From Smittium culicis (lineage: Eukaryota > Kickxellomycota > Harpellomycetes > Harpellales > Legeriomycetaceae), in assembly GCA_001970855.1 (NCBI GenBank), contig LSSN01003712.1:1-13692 (forward strand): a stretch of DNA of 13,692 bases. The letters run 5' to 3'. Within the stretch, counting starts at the first letter, position 1. Every line of letters starts with the position of its first letter. Position numbers and translations under genes: made by a program. Positions 1-8,319 of this stretch are shown here, piece by piece. The notes beneath the pieces were generated by a model that was not told the origin of the DNA, did not search any database, and saw nothing but the letters and a program-made list of their open reading frames with translations.

Positions 1-2880
1 AATTCTAATGATTTTTTAATTTCTTATTTATTACACCTTTCTTACCAATTAAAATGATAATTAATATGATTCTTAAATTTGTATTAATATACATATATTT
101 TTATATAATTTCAGTTCTATTATATATTAATTAAGGAAGATTTTTTTGATAATTGTAATTTTTGATCTTTAATGCTTTATTTCCTATATTTTGTTAATTT
201 TTATAAAGATAAAAATATTATTTTATAGTAAAAAATTTAAATAAATTCACTAGTATAAATTTTAATTGGTGAATGAAAAAAATAAATTATACTCTTTGAT
301 TTTCTACTTTCTATTTTTTAGGATATTTTTTATATAATTTATTCATTTTTAAATTTATATAAACCTCAATGTATTTATTATTTAAAATATCCCATTTTTT
401 TCATTTTGATTAAACATATATTTTTCAATTTTAATTTGAATTGACTAAATTTAATAATTTAAAGACTATTCAAATTGATTTGATTTTATATTTATTTATT
501 GATTGCCATTTCTTAATAACCGTAAATATATTTACAATAGTAATAATATAAATGAGAAAATATTTTTATATTAGTTGATATTATACATGTTAAATAAAAC
601 TCATTATCGAGCGATGACTATAAATAAACCATTATAATTTAAAGTTATTCATCGCCAAGGTTTTTTATACCACTAAAAATTTTTATTTTTTTAATTTGAA
701 CTCTTTATTTTTATTTATTATCTAAATTTTGAAGATATATCAAACTAAAATAATTGAACCAACGTATTTTAATACATTTCTGAATTTTCAAGATCAGTAT
801 TGGTTATTTATAATAATTTTAGTGGATATAAACAGAAAAAGCCTACTTTTTTTCAATCAGGAATAAACACTTTATTTTATTATTTTATAATAACAGTAAA
901 AAATTTTTTTTCCTATTTATGTCTTTATAAATAGTGTGAATGAGTTTTTTAAACTTTTCAATATCGTCAGAATTATTAAAAAAATTTTTTTTAGTAGCAC
1001 GAAAATAGCACATAGCTATAAGTATTTTTAATAAGAAAAAAACATTTAAAAAATTTACTTTAATAACATTAAACTTCATTATAATATATATTTTCTTTGT
1101 GAGAATCAATATATTTGTTAATAAACTTTATTGAAGTCAAGTTATAATTAAACGATATCTTAGTAACGCCAAAATATTACTATCGTCAAAATTTATGTTA
1201 ATAAACTCTCTTTATAAAACTAGTAACATTGTTATTGATCAGCACTAGCGAAAAAAAAAAAAATAATAATAAGGTATTATAATTTTTCGAAAAAAAGATA
1301 ATCGAAATAAAGACCATTATTGAATGATTAAATTAAATCCTACAAGCAGGTTTTAATTGATTTTAGATAGTTATAATTCAAAATGAAATAATAGAAAATT
1401 TTAAAATGAAAACAAAAGTTCTAATAATTAAAAGTTGAATTTAGTGTGTTTGTGTAAATAAAAACAAAATGCAGCTTTGAAATGAAATGAAGAATTTATA
1501 TTAAACTCGAGTTTTGAAATTATTAATAATAATAAACAATTTGGAAAATAGTCATGTAACATAATTTTAATAAATAGAACCATTTCTTTTAAAATAACAG
1601 TAAAAATTATCGAAATTAAAACTCATAGTCGACATAAAAGCTTTAATATATTTTTATAGAAAAAAATTTTTTAGTAGCTTTTATCTTATTATAATTATTT
1701 AATAAGGGTTATGAGTTAAAGCTCTCCAAAATCTTGAAATCAATAAAATATATCGTATAAATCATTACTGTCAGTACATTTTTTTATCTTATATTTATAT
1801 TATTAACTTACAAATTTCATGCAACCAAACTAAAATTCTTAATTGTAAATAAAAGCAGTTTTTGGAACTATCTATGACAATTTTCATATTCTTGCTGATT
1901 AATAAAAGTAAGTATTTATAATGAAATGATTTCTTAAGTGATATAATATACATTAAATTTATTCGTTTGATTTTTTTTCCTGACTAAAACCAGTTTTTAT
2001 GAATTATTTAGTATGATGAATTTTAAATCTGTATACATTTAAATTCGATATAAATTCTTCGCTGCACCGTTATCATATTATAAAAGAATATCGAGACTTT
2101 TTTTTCGTACTAATATAAATAGATGGTTTTTTGAGATTTATTTGGTACAAATATTATTGAAAAGATAGGGAATCAAGTATCTTGATAAATCTGTTTAAAG
2201 CCGAGATCAAGTATATGTTAAATAGTATAAGTAAATGTGGTCATTAAATATCTATGATTAATGCATGCAAAGGTTATAATTATTGGTATTCGGAAACCTG
2301 AAAATGGTAGTTAAATTTTTTTTATAGAGTTGTTATTTATTAAAATTTGGAAATATATATAATAATTCTTTCATGCTTATTTAAATTATGATTAAAGTTA
2401 ATTATAAGATAAAATTTATAAATATGTAATATTTTAAATTAAAGGTAATATTATTCGATTTCTAGGCTTTTATAATTTATTCGATGAATAGTTTAAATGA
2501 TTTAAAATAAAAATTACCAATGGGTACAAGGCAAATTTTTAGTGAATGCATAAAGCTAAAGTTTTCTAGATTAATTAATAAAATGGTTAAATAAAAGTGG
2601 TTTGCTAAAAATTTTTATATGGATTTTTAAATTAGTATAAATTATTTATAAGTAAAATTGATTTATATTGTTGGAGAATAGCAAGGCAGATATTGGAGGT
2701 AAAATTTGATATAAAAACTAGGTCGTAGTGCGATAACTAGATAATTTAATTTTGATTTATTAGTCGATGAAAATGACACTACTAGTCAATGTAGAATATG
2801 ATAAACGCGTAAAATGGCACTACTAGTCCATTAAGGTATTTTGAAAAAAGCTAACAAAATCAGAAACGAGTTTTTCATGA
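1..2880. other. Very AT-rich gene-free region
   Basis: By eye only about a fifth of the bases are G or C, and stop codons are dense in all six frames. The longest open frame is a Lys/Phe/Ile-rich 74-codon stretch on the minus strand with no recognisable motif. There are many short A and T runs, for example a run of 13 A near 1250. A perfect 7-bp inverted repeat (GCGATGA at 611-617, TCATCGC at 649-655) and an imperfect direct repeat at 2771-2832 are the only structures I can point to. I see no gene, tRNA or mobile-element protein. It could be an AT isochore, decayed repeats or part of a regional centromere; sequence alone does not decide. Confidence 0.6.
2771..2832. repeat. Imperfect 21-bp direct repeat around ACTAGT
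   Basis: Two copies of a 21-bp unit (2771-2791 and 2812-2832) match at 18 of 21 positions. Both share the core CACTACTAGTC, which contains the palindrome ACTAGT. The 20-bp gap between them contains ACGCGT at 2805-2810, the same hexamer as the MluI cell-cycle box of yeasts. No gene lies nearby, so the hexamer may be chance. Confidence 0.6.
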
Positions 2881-4260
2881 GTAGTAAGTGAGGGGGGGGT
2901 CAGTAATTTCTAACAAGATTCAACTTTACATGTACTTGTATGCTTATTTACTTATTTACTTGTTGATCTATCGAGTATACTGCTAAGCATGAAAATCCAT
3001 TTGAATGCAAAAGCATGCGATTATTTCAGAACAAGGAACTAGTTGAATGAAAGAGTATTCAAGTACCTTTACCTTGAGAAAAAAAACGAAATTGTTGGTT
3101 CGCTTATGACTTATTTTCAAGTATATTATTTGCAGAAAAGTTACAGTATACCAATAATTATCATAGGTCAGTTTTAAAGTATTTTAGTTGAATATAGTTG
3201 GATATATCAGGAGGATCAAAAATAGTCTATCGAAAGCGAAAGGGGCAAAAAATCGAATTGGATAGTATAGATATTTACTTGAACGGAATTTGTTTGTGTG
3301 CTCAGGCGATGGTGCAAAAAGGTTGGCTAAACCTGAGAATAGTAGGCATGCACCAGAGCAGGTGAGACTATTGGGGGGTAAAGCGCCAAACAATGAGTAT
3401 ATATGTGGGGCCAAGCGACCAATAATCTTTATGGAGATTAGATGGGAGATGGTTGGAGCGTAGTTGCTGTGTTTTTTATCCAGACTTGAATGCTATTTCT
3501 GCGTTTTTACTAAAGAATGGACTTTTTAGGCTGCATGCTATAAAAAAAAAGGATAAGTCGACAAATAAATAAGCACTAGTTAGAGGAGGTGATTGACAGC
3601 CAGGATATGGCGAGTGGAAATAAAGCAATACAATTGGTCATTTATCTGGCTGCATTTGTTGCTGGGAAGTTCAGGTTAGAAGTTATTATTGGAGGGATGC
3701 ACTTCGCATCTAGTTAGTATGATCTCCAAAGTGCTATTGGGCACTGTTCTCAGATGATGTGTGTTCAGCGCAAAACTATTGGACAGAGAGCTAGTCAGGC
3801 CCGTTTTTTTTTTGCCCGATCAAAGCTGCGCAGGTCCCTTGTTGGCTGCAATCTACTGATTCTAGATGGGCTCTACCAATTAGTATTGTTTGTGAAAATT
3901 TCGACACTCATTCAAGCGGCTTATTCGGGCGGAATACAAAAGCTGGTTTTATTTCGCCGGGATTTATAAGAGATAGCAAATTGCGCTTAGAATCTTATAG
4001 AAATCGATGCAGAAATCAGTAAGCGTAAAAGGTGCGAAAAGACCATAAATGGTGCTAAATGAAGCGTGAAAAGCAGACGAAATGTGGGCAGGCATTTATG
4101 TTTGTGAGATTTGCTGTATGCCATTTGTCAGCATAAAGTAGATAGACCAACCAGAACGCACCGTCTTTTTTACTATTGCAAATATTTATTTATATGAGAA
4201 TTAAATGATTGTTGAATGATTTTTATAATAATAGGTTTTTAGAGCCAAAAAAAAAAAAAT
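2881..4260. other. Non-coding region of higher GC, no gene recognised
   Basis: Composition changes abruptly from the AT-rich block on its left to roughly 40% G+C, with G exceeding C on this strand. The longest open frames are 71-76 codons, lack homology that I recognise and look incidental. The region begins with a run of eight G (about 2892-2899) and ends with a run of 13 A (about 4247-4259). It contains nested inverted repeats at 3301-3355 and a 7-bp inverted repeat CAGCCAG/CTGGCTG near 3599 and 3646. It could be a decayed repeat element, a non-coding RNA locus or distal regulatory DNA of the kinase gene. I cannot distinguish these. Confidence 0.5.
3301..3355. repeat. Cluster of nested inverted repeats
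   Basis: Three perfect complementary pairs lie within 55 bp. CTCAGG (3301-3306) pairs with CCTGAG (3332-3337). TGGTGCA (3310-3316) pairs with TGCACCA (3349-3355). AGGTT (3320-3324) pairs with AACCT (3330-3334) around a five-base loop. The first two pairs cross, so they could be alternatives or a pseudoknot-like fold in RNA. Seen directly; any function is inference. Confidence 0.5.
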
Positions 4261-4568
4261 AGAAAGACAGCTCAAACTAATACTGAAAGTTACTCCTAGC
4301 TAATTTTTTGCTGCTTTATCTGAGTATATTTGAATATAAGAGTTTATTACTGACCTTTTAATCCCTTCTACTTATCTCAACACCCACCGCCTCAGACCTT
4401 ATCTCTAAATCAATAAACCTTCCGCTACCCAGCTCTATTTCTACAGGTTCACTAAACTAGTGCTGCCCCCTCCTCCGTATTCTCGTGTACTACTAATATT
4501 ATCCTTAATATACACTATTGCCATATAAACCAACTGTAGATTTTGTTAGCATCCGTAAATTAGAAAAT
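4261..4568 (+). promoter_or_regulatory. Pyrimidine-rich leader or promoter of the kinase gene
   Basis: From about 4350 to the start codon this strand is strongly C+T-rich with CT blocks and very few G. The same signature precedes the uL13 gene. There is no clear TATA box close to the start codon. No ATG in the kinase reading frame lies upstream of 4569 back to the preceding stop just before 4518, which supports the chosen start. The transcription start cannot be placed. Confidence 0.4.
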
Positions 4569-6808
4569 ATGTCTTGGCTAAGACCTAGTAAGTACAGCCC
4601 TGTTTATACCAAATATCCAGTATCTATATTAACAAACCTGCCCTACCTATCTCGTTCTCTTCCCCCCCCTCCCTCTCTCCTCTACTCAATACCTTCCCAA
4701 ACCACCAATTTAATATATCCTATCTTTTTTATTAACCTTATACCCTCATACTTTTGTTTGACTATAGAGCAAAAAAAGAACGCTAAACCAGAGACTGACA
4801 AGTCCTCCAAAGATGCTCTATCTGACGATTTCTCTGCAAAAGCTCTTCTCAAAAACAACAACAGTCCCCAGCTAGAAAACAACCTCAAAAACCTCTCCCT
4901 TGACCAACATAAACAGAATGCCGTACCTCAACCCGCCATCGCAAAGCCCCTCTCCTCCCCACGCAATGCTCCTCCTAACTTGGACGTACAACACCAAACC
5001 GCCACTCGAAGCGACCCTGCTACCCAAAACCAAGTGCGCGCTCAGAATAGCCCTCACTTGACCGATAGTTCTGAAAACCTCGATTCTGAACGACGTGTTG
5101 GTATTCTTACTGTAAAGATCATTTGCGGTAAAAGCGTAATCACCCCTAACCGTGCGCAATTCATCGCCTCACACTATACCAAGTACAAAAACGACGTTCA
5201 ACAACGCCCTTTCGCCGTCATTTCTTTTGACAAGAACGAAGTTATTGCCGCACCCCTTGGTGGCGACATGATCAATCCCGTATGGGAATACCGCGCCAAC
5301 TTGTAAGTCACTTTTCTCTCCATCCCCTCCCCCCCCCCATAGTTACATAAAAGTTCTTCCATTTATATATTTATTTATATATACTGTAATTTTTAGCGAT
5401 GTTTCAAGAAAATCCGATGTAACAGTCTCATTATACCAGCAAATTGAACAGAATATTCCTCCAGGCCAGGCTGCTGGCAGAACTCAAGGCTCAGGAAAAT
5501 GCTTTATCACAGTATTTCTAGGAAAAACCAAATTCACTCCAATTTTCAACGATGTAAGCACTTTTCTCTTTTATTATTAAATAAAAAAATTCTAATTCAT
5601 ATTTCAAGTATTTTCCCCCATAATCAACGTTTTAATAACATTTTATAATTTTTTTTATTTATTAGAGACTTATAGATGAGTGGTACCAACTAGATGTATC
5701 AGGATACATCCACTTACAATACAGCTTTAATATGAAAGAAACAGAGAAACTGAATATTGACCAGTTCGATTTACTGAAAGTCATAGGTAGAGGAAGTTTT
5801 GGGAAAGTTTTCCAGGTACGCAAGCGCGACACAGGGCGTATTTATGCTATGAAAGTGCTATCAAAGTCCAAGATAATTATGAGGTCAGAGGTAGCGCATA
5901 CTCTAGCAGAGCGAAACGTCCTTGCAAAGATCAACCACCCGTTTATAGTTCCGCTTAAGTTTTCGTTTCAAACACCCGAGAAGTTGTATTTAGTGCTAGC
6001 GTTTATTAATGGGGGAGAATTGTTCCACCACTTGCACCGGGAGGGTAAATTCGACCAGCATTTGAGTAGATTTTATGCAGCAGAACTGTTGTGTGCGCTT
6101 GAATGCCTGCACTCATATGACGTTGTTTACAGAGACTTGAAGCCAGAGAACATTTTGCTTGATTATAGCGGGCATGTGGCGCTATGTGATTTTGGGCTGT
6201 GTAAGCTGAACATGACAGACGAGCAGAAAACAAACACTTTTTGTGGTACGCCAGAGTACTTGGCACCGGAGCTTCTGTTAGGGCACGGGTATACTAGAAC
6301 AGTAGACTGGTGGACATTTGGGATATTGCTATACGAAATGCTGACTGGACTTCCGCCATTCTACTGCGAAAACCCAAACGAGATGTACAGACGAGTTTTA
6401 GAGGAGAAGCTTACTTTCCCACCAGGGATGGGATCAAGAGCCAAAGCGCTGATAAAGGGGCTTTTGGTTCGAGACCCAGAGTACAGGCTTGGAAGCAATG
6501 GGGCTACGGAGATAAAGTCGCAGCAGTTCTTTGCGGAGATAGACTGGGACTTGCTTCTAGGGAAGAAGTACGACCCGCCATTCAAGCCGCTTGTAAATTC
6601 AGCGTTCGACACGAGCAATTTCGAAGACGAGTTTATGACCGAGCTGCCGGAAGACTCGTACATACCAGACAGCAATTTGTCAGAAACCGTGCAGCAGCAG
6701 TTTAGCGGGTTCAGCTACGATGGTAGCGGTGGCGCATTTTCGTTAGCACAGAGCTACATGATCAACAACAACAACATCGCAGACGATTTGAACAACAATA
6801 AATACTAA
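4569..6808 (+). CDS. YPK1: Ypk1/Gad8-family AGC protein kinase (four exons)
   Basis: Exons 4569-4587, 4768-5302, 5397-5553 and 5666-6808 give 617 aa. The protein is a Ser/Thr kinase of the fungal Ypk1/Gad8/YpkA group (SGK-like), known to act downstream of TORC2 and PDK1 in membrane and sphingolipid homeostasis. The start MSW resembles Gad8-type N-termini. A Ser/Asn-rich linker is followed by a C2-like domain (about 120-260, with RPFAVISFDKNEV, INPVWEY, FDVSRKSDVTV). The kinase domain begins near 271: GRGSFGKV 278-285, Lys300, YRDLKPEN with Asp394, DFG at Asp412, activation-loop Thr428 in TFCGTPEY, APE 437-439. The C-tail has a TORC2-type turn site at Ser568 (inferred from spacing) and hydrophobic motif FSGFSY with Ser587. 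An Asn-rich tail of about 29 residues follows. All key residues are present; length lies between those of known homologues. Convergent with the J-protein gene. Confidence 0.93.
4588..4767 (+). other. Kinase intron 1 (180 nt)
   Basis: The donor is GTAAGT at 4588 and the acceptor is ACTATAG ending at 4767. Splicing joins a 19-nt first exon (phase 1) to create a Lys codon at the junction. Exon 2 then reads QKKNAKPETDK in the frame that leads to the C2-like domain. The intron is T+C-rich, exactly divisible by three and free of in-frame stops, so retention would insert 60 residues rather than break the protein. Confidence 0.8.
5303..5396 (+). other. Kinase intron 2 (94 nt)
   Basis: The donor is GTAAGT and the acceptor is TTTTTAG. 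Splicing is in phase 2 and creates a Phe codon, giving NFDVSRKSD, the conserved C2-region strand of Ypk/Gad8 proteins. A C run near 5330 and a cryptic CATAG near 5342 lie inside. Confidence 0.9.
5554..5665 (+). other. Kinase intron 3 (112 nt)
   Basis: The donor is GTAAGC and the acceptor is TTATTAG, in phase 0. It joins FTPIFND to RLIDEWYQLD, completing the last strands of the C2-like domain just before the kinase domain. An AG two bases downstream would shift the frame and is not used in this model. Confidence 0.9.
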
Positions 6809-6874
6809 CTATTCTTTTTTTTTTTAAACTCGACAATTTACCTTTTTTTTTTTTTTTGATTTTACGCTTTACTT

Positions 6875-6941
6875 AAATTCTACACTTTTATTTTATAAAT
6901 TCTACACTTTTACTTTATAAATTCTACACTTTTGATTTTAT
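6875..6941. repeat. 22-bp tandem repeat, three copies
   Basis: Copies lie at 6875-6896, 6897-6918 and 6919-6941 (23 nt), each beginning AAATTCTACACTTTT. The first two differ at one position. The array lies about 70 bp past the kinase stop codon and is probably in its 3' untranslated region. It could be an unstable minisatellite or a repeated RNA-protein binding site. Confidence 0.85.
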
Positions 6942-7037
6942 GGTTTTGGTTGATTTGTTGGATGTTAATTTATTAGAGTGTTAGACATTTTTCACTTTTT
7001 TTATTATTAATAGATATTGCTGGGTTTCAGCTATTAG

Positions 7038-7043
7038 AATAAA
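7038..7043 (+). terminator. Candidate poly(A) signal for the kinase transcript
   Basis: AATAAA on the kinase strand, about 230 nt after the stop codon. It is a common hexamer in AT-rich DNA, so this is only a candidate. Confidence 0.25.
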
Positions 7044-7494
7044 AGTTCAACATTAAATCCAATTGGTTTTATTATTTTTCTCTCTGGCTTTTTGTAAGCT
7101 AATAAATCCACGTTGAAAAAATAAAAATGAAAAAAGTGCTTGAGGGTCAGTTTGGTAAATCGAAGTCCATCTATTGGCTCATTTGTTATAAATTATAACT
7201 ACTGGATTGTTTAATAGTGCTGGTTAGTAGTATCCAATAAATAAGCACGTTCAAATAATGATGGCGAATGGTGTTTGAATGCTCAGATAATGGGGCGAAT
7301 CTGTTGGTCTATTCATAAACTGGGGATTCACATATGATTGGATTGATTTGGGGGTGAGGAAGGAGATGTAAGTAAAGATTAAAAAACAAAAAATATTAGG
7401 GAGGGAAGTTGATTAATTAGCAGTTACGGATTTTAATATTTTTATTTCCGGCGAGGCATTTATTGATTATATTTTATTTGTAGTTTGTCGGGAA

Positions 7495-7537
7495 GAGGAG
7501 GAGGAGGAGGAGGGGTGGAAAAAAAAAAGGTATAAAA
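7495..7537 (+). promoter_or_regulatory. GGA-tract plus TATA promoter-like block
   Basis: A tract of about six GGA/GAG triplets (7495-7514) is followed by a short A run and GGTATAAAAGGC, with the TATA element TATAAAA at 7531-7537. This is the best TATA match between the two convergent genes, and it points toward 7560-8160, where no known gene lies. The spacing and purine tract resemble a core promoter. It could also be a chance match in purine-rich DNA. Confidence 0.4.
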
Positions 7538-7943
7538 GGCAAGTTCAACACTTAAATTATTTGAAAGTGTATAAATAGTTATATTTCAGCTTCTTATTAT
7601 ATTAATTGTTGTTAGTTTATTATTCTTTACCAAAAACAAAGGCAGCAGCAGCAAAAAACTAATATCCAAGAGGTACGCTTTTCAGTTCGGTATTATATAT
7701 ATTTTATTATGGAAGAAAATTTCATAGTTTAGCCGGGGTCCATGGATGGGATGTGTTTGAGATGGCATGTGAGGTCGTTGAGGGGTATGATTACATTTAG
7801 CACTGGGCACTGAAGTAATTTTTTATAAAGATAAAAGTTACATGTTGACGTGCATTACGTTCTGGCCTAGAAAACCAGTTAATGACCCCCTCATTTTTTT
7901 GCCTTTTTTTTTCAGCCTTCACATTTTTCAATCGCATTCATCC

Positions 7944-8157
7944 ATGCTCCTCAATCTATTACTTTTATATAATCTGATTTATTTGTAAGAGTGAGTGAAT
8001 CTAACATTTCTCTATTTTCTCTTTGATATTTCGAATTAGGTCCGTTCCTCCTTGTGAAAAAGCCTGCTCTTTATTCATTTCATTATTTAGTTTATTTTTT
8101 TTATTTATTATCCCTTGTATATTCTTTATCGTTTATTTGCTTAATAAAATACTATAA
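7944..8157 (+). CDS. Possible tiny spliced ORF, unrecognised
   Basis: A speculative model. An exon from 7916, after a long T run and TTCAG acceptor, holds an ATG at 7944. A donor GTAAGA at 7985, a branch-like CTAAC at 8001 and an acceptor ATTAG ending at 8039 define a 55-nt intron. Joining 7944-7984 to 8040-8157 gives 52 residues: a Leu-rich start (MLLNLLLLY), a short VPPCEKAC segment, then a Phe/Leu/Ile-rich membrane-like stretch. I recognise no homologue. T-rich DNA readily yields hydrophobic open frames, so chance is likely. The splice signals could instead belong to a non-coding transcript. The TATA element at 7531 would be its promoter. Confidence 0.15.
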
Positions 8158-8270
8158 AACTAATCTTAATTGTTCATTTTCTCCACTCTTTCATTATCTA
8201 TTTTTATTGATCAAATATGTTGAGACTGAAGATTATATCAGACGTTGGGATAGTTATTTTGCTTGGATGG

Positions 8271-8276
8271 TTTATT
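8271..8276 (-). terminator. Candidate poly(A) signal for the J-protein transcript
   Basis: TTTATT on this strand reads AATAAA on the gene strand, about 44 nt beyond the stop codon of the J-protein gene, a sensible distance for 3' end formation. Confidence 0.35.
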
Positions 8277-8319
8277 TGTACATTAAATAATAAAGTAAAA
8301 CAAATTAAAAAAGGAAAGT

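Larger units (their letters stand above)
6809..7490. other. Kinase 3' flank, no gene seen
   Basis: The stop codon is followed by two long T runs (about 6815-6825 and 6843-6857), a 22-bp tandem repeat, and a candidate poly(A) signal AATAAA at 7038-7043. The rest, to about 7490, is AT-rich to mixed sequence with no open frame worth calling. Confidence 0.5.

Noticed and set aside
885..1109. 74-codon minus-strand frame in the AT-rich region.
   Set aside because: Lys/Phe/Ile/Asn-rich translation of A/T runs, no motif, no supporting signals.
3499..3516. GCGTTTTTACTAAAGA resembles the loop-1 region of U5 snRNA.
   Set aside because: The invariant loop GCCTTTTAC is not matched exactly, the flanking stem is weak and no clear Sm site and terminal hairpin follow. 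Probably chance.
3754..3969. 71-codon plus-strand frame in the GC-raised block.
   Set aside because: No recognisable domain or splice-linked neighbours; the length is within chance for this composition.
4518..4568. Longer N-terminus of the kinase starting at 4518.
   Set aside because: The codon at 4518 is TTG. The first ATG in frame is 4569, and its MSW start fits the family.
6646..6680. Apparent loss of the turn-motif Ser/Thr-Pro in the kinase C-tail.
   Set aside because: Counting back 19 residues from the hydrophobic-motif Ser587 reaches Ser568 in a Ser-Tyr context, the spacing I recall for Gad8 (Ser527/Ser546). The site appears conserved.
6310..6705. Frames of over 100 codons overlapping the kinase exon on both strands.
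   Set aside because: The kinase frame carries all conserved motifs; these are alternative-frame shadows.
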